From Desulforhabdus amnigena (GTDB taxonomy: Bacteria > Desulfobacterota > Syntrophobacteria > Syntrophobacterales > Syntrophobacteraceae): a DNA stretch of 64,000 nt. The notes below the pieces were generated by a model. The model searched no databases and was not told the DNA's origin. It saw nothing but the letters and a program-made list of their open reading frames with translations. The stretch spans positions 2,755,001 through 2,819,000 of the forward strand of contig NZ_BSDR01000001.1 in assembly GCF_027925305.1 (NCBI RefSeq), written 5' to 3'. This document shows, piece by piece, positions 51,523 through 60,292 of the stretch (the first letter of the stretch is position 1; every line of letters begins with the position of its first letter). A program made the position numbers and the translations under genes.

Positions 51523-52836
51523 TCAGCAATAGGCCATGACCTTCCTTACGTAGCGCTGCGTCTGCCTGTAAGGAGGAATTCCTTTATGCTTCTCAACCGC
51601 CCTGGGGCCCGCATTGTACGCAGCCACAGCGAGCTCCAGCTTTCCATCGAAACGTTCCAGCAGATCTTTCAAATAACGGCATCCCCCATCGACATTCTGC
51701 CGTATATCGAAACGGTTCTTCACTTCCATCTTTTTTGCGGTATCAGGCATCAACTGCATCAAGCCTCGAGCGCCATCCTTCGAGACGGCACGGGGGTTGA
51801 AATTGGATTCCACTTTAATGAGGGCTGCAACGAGGTTGGCAGGCAAATCATACTTATGGGCTGTGTCATGAATGACTTCCAGGATCTTCGGCGGAATTTC
51901 GAGCCTCATGCTTTCCGCTATTCCCTTTTTGGGTTCGGAAACGGAAGGGCCTTTATCCCCTTCTCCCCCCATGGATAAGACCCCTTTGCCTGCGTTGCTT
52001 GATACGGTGGGGCTGGAGACATTCCGCCCGGATGGTCTCAAAAGATGCTTCTTGGAATCGTGTTTCAAACCAAAGGATAAATCCGCACCCCTATTGTCTG
52101 GAATGGGCAAATTCTGCCGGGTGGCGACACGCTTTGCACCACCTTTCCCAGCCGGGGCTTTCCCGGTTCTCGAATTATCCGCAAAGGCATTTTCAAACGG
52201 GTTTTCCTGTTTTTCAGAATCGTGGCGGCACCGTGAACGGAACCCAAACAGCGTTCCGATGCTTTGAAACAAATGCTCCAGGGATTCAAACGCAGGTTTC
52301 GGAGCGGCCTCCCGGCCCCCGGGTTCCGCTTCCGAAAAAGCAATGGATGCCGTTTCAGGCGACGCAGCGCTCTTCCTTGGGGAAAAAAGCCGGCTGAAAA
52401 AACCTTTCATCCCACTGATTACCCGGGAAAAGCCGGCATCCGGTTCGGATGTGGAGGAAACCTCTGCGGTGGGTTCGTTGACAGTTTTCTCTCCCGCAAG
52501 AGTGGAAGCATTCGCTCCGAAAGGGCTATCCGAAAGCTCTTCCCGGGATACCGAAACGCCGTGTATTCGATTGGACGGGCATGGAAGGGAATTCTCTTGA
52601 TAGGCCGCAAGAACCCGGTTCGAACCCACCCAGTAAGCACGCTCGCTTGGAAAGAAGATCGATGAGGACCCGCCATGAGGCAAGCTCTCGAGAAAAGGCC
52701 CCGGCCCGGTCCTCTCCTCCAACTTCCTTTCCAGAAGGACTCCGAAGTCTTCGCTTCTTTTTCCCGTACGCTCCAGATCCCTCGCAGCTGCATCGTTCAA
52801 GGGAACCGCGTTGGATATTTTTTCAGGTTTCATCAA
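51523..52836 (-). CDS. SLT-type lytic transglycosylase
   Basis: A 437-residue protein whose C-terminal 130 residues are a lysozyme-like SLT domain that cleaves peptidoglycan glycan strands. Motifs are ALIKVESNFNPRAVS (catalytic Glu), GLMQLMPDTA and AVAAYNAGPRAVEKHKGIPP. The first 300 residues are low-complexity, Ser/Pro/Lys-rich and probably disordered; no signal peptide is obvious at the N-terminus (MMKPEKISNAVPLNDAA), which is odd for an envelope enzyme. It is convergent with the NTF2-like protein gene, 14 bases apart. Confidence 0.85.
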   Translation of the reverse strand: MMKPEKISNAVPLNDAAARDLERTGKRSEDFGVLLERKLEERTGPGPFLESLPHGGSSSIFFPSERAYWVGSNRVLAAYQENSLPCPSNRIHGVSVSREELSDSPFGANASTLAGEKTVNEPTAEVSSTSEPDAGFSRVISGMKGFFSRLFSPRKSAASPETASIAFSEAEPGGREAAPKPAFESLEHLFQSIGTLFGFRSRCRHDSEKQENPFENAFADNSRTGKAPAGKGGAKRVATRQNLPIPDNRGADLSFGLKHDSKKHLLRPSGRNVSSPTVSSNAGKGVLSMGGEGDKGPSVSEPKKGIAESMRLEIPPKILEVIHDTAHKYDLPANLVAALIKVESNFNPRAVSKDGARGLMQLMPDTAKKMEVKNRFDIRQNVDGGCRYLKDLLERFDGKLELAVAAYNAGPRAVEKHKGIPPYRQTQRYVRKVMAYC

Positions 52837-52990
52837 TCCACCTATTTTTTGCGCTTTTTTTCTTCGCCTGGGAGTCGGAAAACATCCCCCTTCATCATCC
52901 TCGAAGGGGAAATTTCCTAAAGGAAGATTTTACCGATCACGATCTCAGGCTGAACTGTTGAGCAAAAAACCTGCCATTCATGTGAGAGAC

Positions 52991-53251
52991 CTATTTTTCA
53001 GCCACCTCGACCATGCCCTTGGCCAGCAGATACCCGAAAAAGAGCTTGAAGGACTCTTCCACCGTACTGAAATTGACCACCAGTTCGCGCTCGGTGAAAT
53101 TTACGGCTTCTTCTTCGATGTATTTTTTCACCATGGCTTCCATGGCGTTCCTGCTCGAATCATCCTGAATCCCACCGCACATCAAATGAGTCAAAGAATC
53201 TTTCAATTCCAAGAGCAATCTCATCTTTTCCGTCGATAAACCCTGTCCCAT
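52991..53251 (-). CDS. Small hypothetical protein
   Basis: An 86-residue helical protein (starting MGQGLSTEKMRLLLELKDS), acidic in its middle, with no recognised motif. GGAGAGG lies just before ATG 53251; the frame also opens at 53263. It is separate from the transglycosylase upstream of it in map order. Confidence 0.5.
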   Translation of the reverse strand: MGQGLSTEKMRLLLELKDSLTHLMCGGIQDDSSRNAMEAMVKKYIEEEAVNFTERELVVNFSTVEESFKLFFGYLLAKGMVEVAEK

Positions 53252-53287
53252 CGTCCTCTCCATTAGTAGAGACCAGAGATCGCATAG

Positions 53288-53371
53288 AAATTCAATAAGA
53301 ATTCCAAAACCTTCTCCGTTCCCTCCGTGTCTCAGTGATGAATAACCGAATATTGGAATCCGTCAACTCCC
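53288..53371 (+). repeat. Family B palindromic repeat, copy 3
   Basis: Contains TTCAATAAGAATTCCAAAAC, TCCGTTCCCTCCGTGTCTCA and ATATTGGAATCCGTCAACTC, aligned to copies 1 and 2. It lies between two small minus-strand genes. Confidence 0.7.
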
Positions 53372-53382
53372 GTATCGTCCAT

Positions 53383-53643
53383 TCAATGGACCGTCGGGGG
53401 CCTGCGTTCATCGTCCTCCTGAGGAGGTCTGACAATTCGGAGCTTCGTGTTTCCACGAACCCGCCCTCCCCTTCTTCCGATTCCAAGCAATTCTTTTCCC
53501 CAAATCCAGATATGAAAGAGGGGACGGGCGCTCATGCAAATGCCAATCCCTCCACTCACAAAACCGGCGTATAAATCTTGCACCACCATGAGCACACCAG
53601 CATAAATGAATGTCGCCCCCAAAAAGAGCAAAATAAAATCCAT
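53383..53643 (-). CDS. Small membrane protein
   Basis: An 86-residue protein. A first hydrophobic segment (FILLFLGATFIYAGVLMVV, about residues 3-21) and a second weaker one (FVSGGIGICMSARPLFHIW) precede a basic, Arg-rich cytoplasmic tail (GRRGGRVRGNTKLRIVRPP). GGGGAAGG precedes a cluster of ATGs; ATG 53643 is chosen. No family was recognised. Confidence 0.5.
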   Translation of the reverse strand: MDFILLFLGATFIYAGVLMVVQDLYAGFVSGGIGICMSARPLFHIWIWGKELLGIGRRGGRVRGNTKLRIVRPPQEDDERRPPTVH

Positions 53644-54150
53644 CATATCCTTCCCCATCTGCTGTCAACGCATTAGCAAAATTTCTGTAAAACCTTGTTC
53701 GCAGAATTGCTTCTTCCCGTCCATGGAAACAACTCATCCCGATGATGATAGATACCTTCGCCAGGCCGAAAATTCAACCGAATACCAAGGAATCCACGGA
53801 GGAATGCGGCATCAGGCTCGAAGCAGATGGGGCATTCAAGACAACGGCTCCCATGGCGCGGAAGTTCTCATCCCTTTAAACGATTCAATTCCCCTGGCAA
53901 ACCTGTTTCAGAATGATTAAATAGATGACACTTGAATGACCGACAAATCAAAATGAACGCACCCGACCGGAAGCTATGCCATAGCATGATCGCTCCCGTG
54001 CCGGCCTGCCACTCGCTGTCCAGGCTCAAATCGCTTCAGTATCTACTCGGAATCCACCCCGTTTTCGATGTCCTTCTCAACCGGAACCCCGATGTATCTC
54101 AGAGCAGGCTTTCTTCTTCGGGAACATCACTTCATGAGGAGGAAATCAAA
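53644..54150. other. Gene-free interval of 500 bases
   Basis: There is no ribosome-binding-site-supported gene. A frame open upstream of the diiron gene (from 53932) is Cys/Pro-rich and unlike a protein N-terminus. Nothing else is recognised. Confidence 0.4.
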
Positions 54151-55062
54151 ATGCAAAAATATGATTACGCAAAATGTATCGAAATTTCAAAACGGGTCCG
54201 GTGGGATATCGACAAGGACGTGATCCGGGGAAGACCGTTTGATTTTTCAAAAAAATTCCTGCCCGACGGCATTTCCAAAGTCGATCGATTCGATTTTTTG
54301 AACGAGGAACAAAAGAGGTTTCTCAGCCAAATTCAGGGTCGGACCTATGCCAACATGTTTGGTTTTGTAGAGCGATTCATCACCGCCAAAATCCTGGAGA
54401 TCACCCGAGATCATTGGCTGGACGACCAGGTTGCCCTCGAGGCCCTGGTGCGCTTCTGCGATGAAGAACTGAAACACCAGGAACTGTTTCGGCGCATCGA
54501 ACCCATGATGTCCTCCAGGATGCCGGCCGGGTACCGTTTTCTTCCGGACCCGAATCAAGTGGCTGCCGCGGTTTTGAAAAATTCGACCTGGGCAGTGCTC
54601 GGGTTGATCCTCGAAATTGAACTCTTTACCCAGGAGCATTACAAGCAAACCATCGAACCGGACGAAAACCTTTCAGAGCTTTATAAAGACATATTCCTGT
54701 TTCACTGGAAGGAGGAGACCACTCACGCCATCATGGATGAACTGGAATGGCCCCGGGAAGACAGGAAACTCACAGATGCCGAAAGGGACCGGGCGGTCGA
54801 TGAATTGATCGGAATCGTCGCCGATGTCGACGGCATTCTCCAGCTTCAAAGCGGGTCCGATGTGGATTACTTTCTCAAAGCGGGCGGAGTCTCACTTCGC
54901 CCGGAGGAAATAGAGATCCTCAGATCGGGCGTTCTGAAGGCTTACCGCTGGCAGTACATTTTCTCCGGGGTAGAACACCCCCGATACCAGGCGGCCATAG
55001 GGGCCCTGGTATCGGATGCTCAGGCACAACGCATCCGTCAGGCTCTGGCGCCGCTCTTGTGA
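54151..55062 (+). CDS. Diiron ferritin-like protein of unknown function
   Basis: A 303-residue helical protein with a four-helix diiron pattern. DEELKHQELFRRI (E-x2-H type, about 107-120) and HWKEETTHAIMDELEW (E-E-x2-H, about 190-205) are two ExxH ligand helices, and FVERFITAKILEI and LILEIELFTQEHY supply further Glu ligands. This resembles AurF-type oxygenases and related iron-binding oxidases more than ferritin or rubrerythrin. A strong GAGGAGG lies 8 bases before ATG 54151. It lies upstream of the trehalose genes, but with no clear link to them. Confidence 0.75.
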   Translation: MQKYDYAKCIEISKRVRWDIDKDVIRGRPFDFSKKFLPDGISKVDRFDFLNEEQKRFLSQIQGRTYANMFGFVERFITAKILEITRDHWLDDQVALEALVRFCDEELKHQELFRRIEPMMSSRMPAGYRFLPDPNQVAAAVLKNSTWAVLGLILEIELFTQEHYKQTIEPDENLSELYKDIFLFHWKEETTHAIMDELEWPREDRKLTDAERDRAVDELIGIVADVDGILQLQSGSDVDYFLKAGGVSLRPEEIEILRSGVLKAYRWQYIFSGVEHPRYQAAIGALVSDAQAQRIRQALAPLL

Positions 55063-55127
55063 TCCCCTCGTGTGACATTGAGGACAAATAGCGATTCACC
55101 AGCAACTCCAGCCAGAGGAAGATCTCG

Positions 55128-55262
55128 ATGGAAAAATTCACATTTCCTCCCAGATTTCAGGATATGCTCGGCTTTGGGCTCTTGAAAGCCCTGCTGGGGC
55201 GCAGATTGCGGCGTTTTTTCATCCGATGCGCACCGCAACAATTTGCGTCCATGCGACATTGA
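55128..55262 (+). CDS. Short 44-residue frame with good RBS, possible gene fragment
   Basis: An ATG at 55128 with AGAGGAAG 6 bases upstream opens a 44-codon frame (MEKFTFPPRFQDMLGFGLLK... ending FASMRH) between the diiron gene and treZ. The sequence looks like a real protein N-terminus (FPPRFQDMLGF then a basic GRRLRRFF) that stops abruptly. It may be a remnant of a longer protein or a small peptide gene. It is transcribed in the direction of treZ, whose start is 28 bases further on. Confidence 0.4.
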   Translation: MEKFTFPPRFQDMLGFGLLKALLGRRLRRFFIRCAPQQFASMRH

Positions 55263-55290
55263 TATTTTCCGCCAAGGGGGAGTTAAAATC

Positions 55291-57141
55291 GTGAATGTCG
55301 AAGTCGACATTGGAGCGATCCACGAGGGGGCGGGGCGTTGCCGCTTCCGTCTTTGGGCGCCTTTTGCCGAAAGAGTGGATCTCCATATCCTGTCTCCGCA
55401 TGAACGTCTGATTCCCATGCAAGAGCGGGATTCGGGATATTTCGATCTTCAACTGAAGGGTACCGAACCCGGAAGTCTTTATTGCTTCAGGCTGAATGGA
55501 GAAAGGGAACGTCCGGATCCGGCGTCGCGCTTTCAACCCCTGGGAGTCCACGGCCCCTCCCAGGTCATAGAGCAGCAGTTCGGGTGGGAAGACGAAAGCT
55601 GGAAAGGGATTCCTCTCTCCGACGCCATCTTTTACGAATTGCATGTAGGAACTTTTACGCCCGAGGGGACATTTGACGCCGCCATTTCCCGCCTGAAGGA
55701 GCTCGAGGACTTGGGAGTAAACCACCTGGAAATCATGCCGGTCGGCCAGTTCCCGGGCGAACGCAACTGGGGGTACGACGGCGTCCAGCCTTTCGCCGTT
55801 CAAAACTCCTACGGAGGGCCGGGAGGATTCAAGCGGTTCGTGAATGCCTGCCATCGGCACCGCATTGGGGTGACCCTCGACGTCGTCTACAACCATCTCG
55901 GCCCGGAAGGAAATTACCTTCGTGATTTCGGCCCCTACTTCACACCCAAGTACAGGACGCCCTGGGGCGAAGCCATAAACTTCGACGACGCTCACAGCGA
56001 TGAGGTCCGAAACTACTTTATCCAGAACGCGATCTACTGGTTCCAATACTTTCATATCGATGCATTGCGGCTCGATGCGGTGCATGCCATCACGGACATG
56101 AGCGCCCTGCCCTTCCTGCAGGAACTGGCGGAAAGAGTGGAAGCCTTCTCGGTCCGGAACGGAAGGAAGCGCTACCTCATTGCGGAAAGCGACCTCAACG
56201 ACGCCAAACTGATAAGACCTCGACCAGAATGGGGATACGGGCTGGACGCACAGTGGTCTGATGATTTTCACCACAGCTTGCACACGCTCCTCACTGGCGA
56301 GCGTCGCGGTTATTATGCCGACTTCGGAAAAGTCGAACAGCTGGTTCATTCCATGAGGGAGGGATTCGTCTACAGCGGTCAGTACTCAAGGTTCAGGAAA
56401 AGGCGGCACGGAAATTCCGCGGTGGACCGGCCTGCGGAGCAGTTCATCGTGGCCTCGCAAAATCACGACCAGGTGGGCAACCGGATGCTGGGTGAAAGGC
56501 TTTCGACCCTGATTTCTTTCGAAGCGGAGAAAGTGATCGCAGGAGCCTTGATCCTCGCTCCTGCCGTACCCCTGCTCTTCATGGGGCAGGAGTACGGAGA
56601 GGAAGCTCCGTTTCTCTACTTTGTCGATCATGGCGATGCAGACCTCATGGCCGCCGTTCGAAAGGGTCGCAAAGAGGAATTCAAGGATTTCCTGTGTAAG
56701 GGGGAACCACCCGATCCCGCGGGGGAAGAGACTTTTCTAAGGTCCAGGCTCAACTGGGAAAAGCGAGCGGAAGGGCATCACAAGGTCCTGCTCGAGTTTT
56801 ACAAAACACTCATTCGCCTGAGGCGGGAAATTCCGGCTCTCAAAGCCCTTTCGCGAAGGCGACTGGATGTACATGGCCTTGAAAACGGGAAAATCCTTTA
56901 CGTGCGGCGGTGGTGCGAGGGAAGCGAGGTGGTTTGCCTTTTCAGCTTCAACTCAAAAGAGGTTTCCCTTCAAGCTGCCGAAATTTCTTTTGAAGGGGAA
57001 TGGCAGAAAATCCTGGATTCTTCCCACGAAAAGTGGAGAGGCCCCGGCACATCGCTCCCTGAAAAAATCCGATCTCCCGAAGTTCTTGTCATGAGACCCC
57101 ATGGGTTGGCGGTGTACCGGAAAATCCCCGAGGAATCCTGA
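55291..57141 (+). CDS. treZ: Malto-oligosyltrehalose trehalohydrolase (TreZ)
   Basis: A 616-residue GH13 enzyme that hydrolyses the alpha-1,4 link next to the trehalose end of maltooligosyl-trehalose. The N-terminal CBM48-like domain (FRLWAPFAERVDLHI, about 20-35) is followed by the barrel with VYNHLGPEGNY, IDALRLDAVHAI (nucleophile Asp, about 265), YLIAESDLND (acid/base Glu, about 297) and ASQNHDQVGN. A GGGGGAG site 8 bases before a GTG at 55291 marks the start; the upstream ATG 55243 lacks one. It precedes treY by 280 bases that contain repeats. Confidence 0.93.
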   Translation: MNVEVDIGAIHEGAGRCRFRLWAPFAERVDLHILSPHERLIPMQERDSGYFDLQLKGTEPGSLYCFRLNGERERPDPASRFQPLGVHGPSQVIEQQFGWEDESWKGIPLSDAIFYELHVGTFTPEGTFDAAISRLKELEDLGVNHLEIMPVGQFPGERNWGYDGVQPFAVQNSYGGPGGFKRFVNACHRHRIGVTLDVVYNHLGPEGNYLRDFGPYFTPKYRTPWGEAINFDDAHSDEVRNYFIQNAIYWFQYFHIDALRLDAVHAITDMSALPFLQELAERVEAFSVRNGRKRYLIAESDLNDAKLIRPRPEWGYGLDAQWSDDFHHSLHTLLTGERRGYYADFGKVEQLVHSMREGFVYSGQYSRFRKRRHGNSAVDRPAEQFIVASQNHDQVGNRMLGERLSTLISFEAEKVIAGALILAPAVPLLFMGQEYGEEAPFLYFVDHGDADLMAAVRKGRKEEFKDFLCKGEPPDPAGEETFLRSRLNWEKRAEGHHKVLLEFYKTLIRLRREIPALKALSRRRLDVHGLENGKILYVRRWCEGSEVVCLFSFNSKEVSLQAAEISFEGEWQKILDSSHEKWRGPGTSLPEKIRSPEVLVMRPHGLAVYRKIPEES

Positions 57142-57164
57142 TCGGACCTTTTCATCCTGTTATT

Positions 57165-57195
57165 ATCCGCAGATTGCACAGATTTTCGCAAATGA
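57165..57195. repeat. CTGCGTAATCTGCGGAT-type dispersed repeat, copy 2
   Basis: ATCCGCAGATTGCACAGATT, inverted and partly degenerate relative to 45665-45689. It lies in the treZ-treY gap, just before family A copy 3. Confidence 0.4.
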
Positions 57196-57229
57196 AGAAA
57201 CCTTTCTTTCATCCTGGGCAGGTGGGATT

Positions 57230-57330
57230 CTTACTGCGACATTGTCACATTAACCACAGAGATACGGAGGACACAGCGAAAAACCTTCAAATGAAATCTC
57301 CGTGCTCTCCGTGTCTCCGTGGTTCAGATG
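57230..57330 (+). repeat. Family A palindromic repeat, copy 3 (inverted, end-truncated)
   Basis: Starts with TTACTGCGACATTGTCACAT (compare GTGACAATGTCACAGTAAGC at the end of copy 1), followed by AACCACAGAGATACGGAGGA and CTCCGTGTCTCCGTGGTTCA. It diverges after CAGATG, so the other end motif is missing. Opposite orientation to copies 1 and 2. It lies inside the treZ-treY gap. Confidence 0.8.
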
Positions 57331-57418
57331 TGAGGGTTGATTTTAAGCTGGTTTTCACCACACCCACCATATACCTCCAGCGGAGTGTTTCCTGGGAAAA
57401 CGGGAGGAAGACAAAGAC

Positions 57419-60292
57419 ATGCGGATTCCCATTTCCACATACAGGATTCAGTTCAATCCGGCATTCGGATTTCAGGATGCCGGGAATATCTTGAATTATC
57501 TTGAAGAACTGGGTATTTCCGATCTTTACGCATCCCCTATTTTCAAGGCGCGCAAAGGCAGCATGCACGGCTACGATGTCGTCGATCCCACAAAACTCAA
57601 TCCCGAACTGGGAAACGAAGTGGAGCTGGATCTGCTCCTGACCGCCGTAAAAGATCGCGGAATGGGATGGCTCCAGGATATTGTCCCGAACCACATGGCT
57701 TTTGACAGCGCAAATGAAATGCTCATGGATATTTTCGAAAATGGAAAGAACTCCAGGTTCTTCTCCTGCTTCGATATCGACTGGAACCACACCTACGAGA
57801 GCATGAAGGGAAGGCTTCTGGCGCCGTTTCTCGGAAAACCTTTCGGAGAATGCCTTGAGGCCGGAGAACTCAAGCTAACCTTTGGGAATGAAGGATTTGA
57901 AGTTACCTATTATGACCTGAGGTTTCGCCTCAATATCGGGTCGTACCTAAAAATACTCGGCCGGAACCTCGATCTCCTGGAGCAGACGATGGGGAAGGAG
58001 CACCCGGACTACATCCGGTTCTCCGGAATCCTCTATGTGCTCAAGGTGATTCCGTCTCATGCCCGGTCCGATGAACGGTACAATCAAATCCGGTTCGCCA
58101 AACGCACCCTTTGGGATCTGTACCGGGAGGAACCCCGTATCAGGGAGTTCATAGACGGAAACGTTCAAGAAATAAACGATGAGGGGGGCGAGGGCGGTTT
58201 CAGGGAACTGGAATCCCTTCTCCGCGACCAATTCTTCCGGCTCTCTTATTGGAAAGTTGCCTCCGAGGAAATCAATTACAGGCGTTTTTTCTGTGTCAAT
58301 GAATTGATCGCCATCAGAATGGAAGAGCGGAAGGTCTTCGAAGATTTGCATTCTCTCATCTTCAAACTGATCGGGGAGAAGGCTTTTACCGGACTTCGAA
58401 TCGACCACATCGACGGCCTCTACGACCCGTTGAGATATCTCCGGAGGCTCAAAGCCGGATCGGGCGGAATCTATGTCGTCGTGGAGAAGATCCTGGCATC
58501 GAAGGAAGAACTCCCCCCCGAGTGGCCCGTAGCCGGAACGACCGGCTATGAATTCATGAACCTGGTGAACGGGCTTTTCTGTCAAAGAGAACACGAGAAA
58601 GCCTTCGATAAAATATATGCCGCTTTCATAAGGGATAAAATCCACTTTGAAAAGCTTCTGCTCGAGAAAAAGGGAACCATCATCGAACGGTTCATGCTGG
58701 GGGACGTGGACAACCTGGCGCATCTCATGAAGCGAATCTCAAGCAGGGACCGCGCCGGTTGCGATATCACGCTGTACGGGTTGAAGCGCGCACTCTATGA
58801 AATGCTGCGCAATTTCCCGGTCTACCGAACCTACATCGGCGCCGATTCCTTTTCTGAACCGGACCGCCGTTCCATTCAGGAAGCCTTTGACAAGGCCAAA
58901 AAACAACATCCCGATCTTTTCCACGAACTGAACTATGTCTACAAGTTCCTGATGCTGCAATACGAAGACTATATGGAAAAGGAGGAAAAAAACGCCTGGC
59001 TTCATTTCGTCATGCGTTTTCAGCAGTTTTCGGGTCCCCTTATGGCCAAGGGATTCGAAGACACCGCCCTCTATGTGTACAACCGGCTCATTTCCCTGAA
59101 CGAAGTCGGAGGCGAACCGCAAGTTTTCGGGATCCCCCTGGAGGAATTCCACGATTTCAATGTCCATCGCATGAAACGCTGGCCTCATGCCCTGAGCGCG
59201 ACATCCACTCATGACACGAAGCGAGGGGAAGACGTTCGCGCCCGGATCAACGTGCTCTCCGAAATCCCCGGGGAATGGGCGGCACGCGTAAATGCGTGGA
59301 GGAGGTTGAATCGTGGTCATAAGAAGAGGCTCAAAGGCAAGAGGGCTCCCACGCGCAATGACGAGTATTTTCTGTATCAGACCCTCGTGGGCGCTTTTCC
59401 GTTCGATGAAGCGGAACTCCCCGGCTTTGTGACAAGACTCAAGGACTACATCGTAAAAGCGGTACGGGAGGCCAAAGAACACACAGGGTGGATCAAGACG
59501 GATGTAGACTATGAAAATGCCTGCCTTGCCTTCATCGACAGGCTCATGACCCCCTCCGGGGATAACCCGTTTCTCCAGGATTTCCTGCCGTTTCAGAAAA
59601 AAATAGCCCACTTCGGCATCATCAACTCCCTTTCCCAGACCCTCGTCAAGATCACTGCTCCGGGAGTACCGGATTTCTACCAGGGAACAGAACTCTGGGA
59701 ACTGAGCCTGGTGGACCCGGACAATCGACGGCCCGTGGATTATGCCCGCCGCAGGGGATACCTGGCGGAAATCAAACAAAATGAAGGCCGGCCCGGTTAT
59801 GTCGCAGAACTTCTTTCCCATCCGTCGGATGGAAAGGTGAAACTTTTCCTTGTCTATAAGGCCCTGAGGGAGCGGAAGAGAAACCGGAGGCTCTATGAAC
59901 GCGGAGATTATATTGCTCTCGAGTCAAGGGGGAAGTACAGGGAACATGTGATCGCGTATGCCCGCCAGAAGGGCAATTGCCGGGCGCTGACCGTGGTGCC
60001 GCGGTTCTCTTCGCACCTGGTGGAGGAAGGGCGATATCCAACGGGGGAGGAGCTTTGGGACGACACGACCGTCATTTTGCCGGGAGACTTTCCCTTCCCT
60101 TGGGAAAATGTTCTGACAGGTGAAATGGTCGAGGGAAGGGCTTCCCTGCCGGTTGGCCTCCTCCTCGAAAGCTTTCCGGCAGGGTTTTTTGTAAATGCAG
60201 GAAGGCAAAGAACGAAAAAAACACTTCACTCTTCATCAAACACCGCTTCACAAAAACGGAACAGGGCAGTACACCGGGATTCCATTTCATAG
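57419..60292 (+). CDS. treY: Malto-oligosyltrehalose synthase (TreY)
   Basis: A 957-residue GH13 enzyme that isomerises the reducing-end glucose of maltodextrins to make maltooligosyl-trehalose. Family features are TYRIQFNPAFGFQDAGNIL and GYDVVDPTKLNPELG at the N-terminus, TGLRIDHIDGLYDP (catalytic Asp, about 325), VVVEKILASKEELP (Glu) and TSTHDTKRGEDVRARI (about 600). The length matches the family, including its large inserts. GGAGGAAG precedes ATG 57419. Its 3' end overlaps convergent glgX by 67 bases. With treZ it makes trehalose from glycogen-type chains. Confidence 0.95.
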   Translation: MRIPISTYRIQFNPAFGFQDAGNILNYLEELGISDLYASPIFKARKGSMHGYDVVDPTKLNPELGNEVELDLLLTAVKDRGMGWLQDIVPNHMAFDSANEMLMDIFENGKNSRFFSCFDIDWNHTYESMKGRLLAPFLGKPFGECLEAGELKLTFGNEGFEVTYYDLRFRLNIGSYLKILGRNLDLLEQTMGKEHPDYIRFSGILYVLKVIPSHARSDERYNQIRFAKRTLWDLYREEPRIREFIDGNVQEINDEGGEGGFRELESLLRDQFFRLSYWKVASEEINYRRFFCVNELIAIRMEERKVFEDLHSLIFKLIGEKAFTGLRIDHIDGLYDPLRYLRRLKAGSGGIYVVVEKILASKEELPPEWPVAGTTGYEFMNLVNGLFCQREHEKAFDKIYAAFIRDKIHFEKLLLEKKGTIIERFMLGDVDNLAHLMKRISSRDRAGCDITLYGLKRALYEMLRNFPVYRTYIGADSFSEPDRRSIQEAFDKAKKQHPDLFHELNYVYKFLMLQYEDYMEKEEKNAWLHFVMRFQQFSGPLMAKGFEDTALYVYNRLISLNEVGGEPQVFGIPLEEFHDFNVHRMKRWPHALSATSTHDTKRGEDVRARINVLSEIPGEWAARVNAWRRLNRGHKKRLKGKRAPTRNDEYFLYQTLVGAFPFDEAELPGFVTRLKDYIVKAVREAKEHTGWIKTDVDYENACLAFIDRLMTPSGDNPFLQDFLPFQKKIAHFGIINSLSQTLVKITAPGVPDFYQGTELWELSLVDPDNRRPVDYARRRGYLAEIKQNEGRPGYVAELLSHPSDGKVKLFLVYKALRERKRNRRLYERGDYIALESRGKYREHVIAYARQKGNCRALTVVPRFSSHLVEEGRYPTGEELWDDTTVILPGDFPFPWENVLTGEMVEGRASLPVGLLLESFPAGFFVNAGRQRTKKTLHSSSNTASQKRNRAVHRDSIS

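Noticed and set aside
53932-54150. N-terminal extension of the diiron protein
   Set aside because: A strong RBS lies directly before ATG 54151, and the upstream codons do not look like protein.
5389-57330. CRISPR array as an explanation of the ACGGAGACACGGAG repeats
   Set aside because: Copies are dispersed singly over 50 kb, are palindromic throughout, and are not separated by spacers of uniform size; no cas gene is present.
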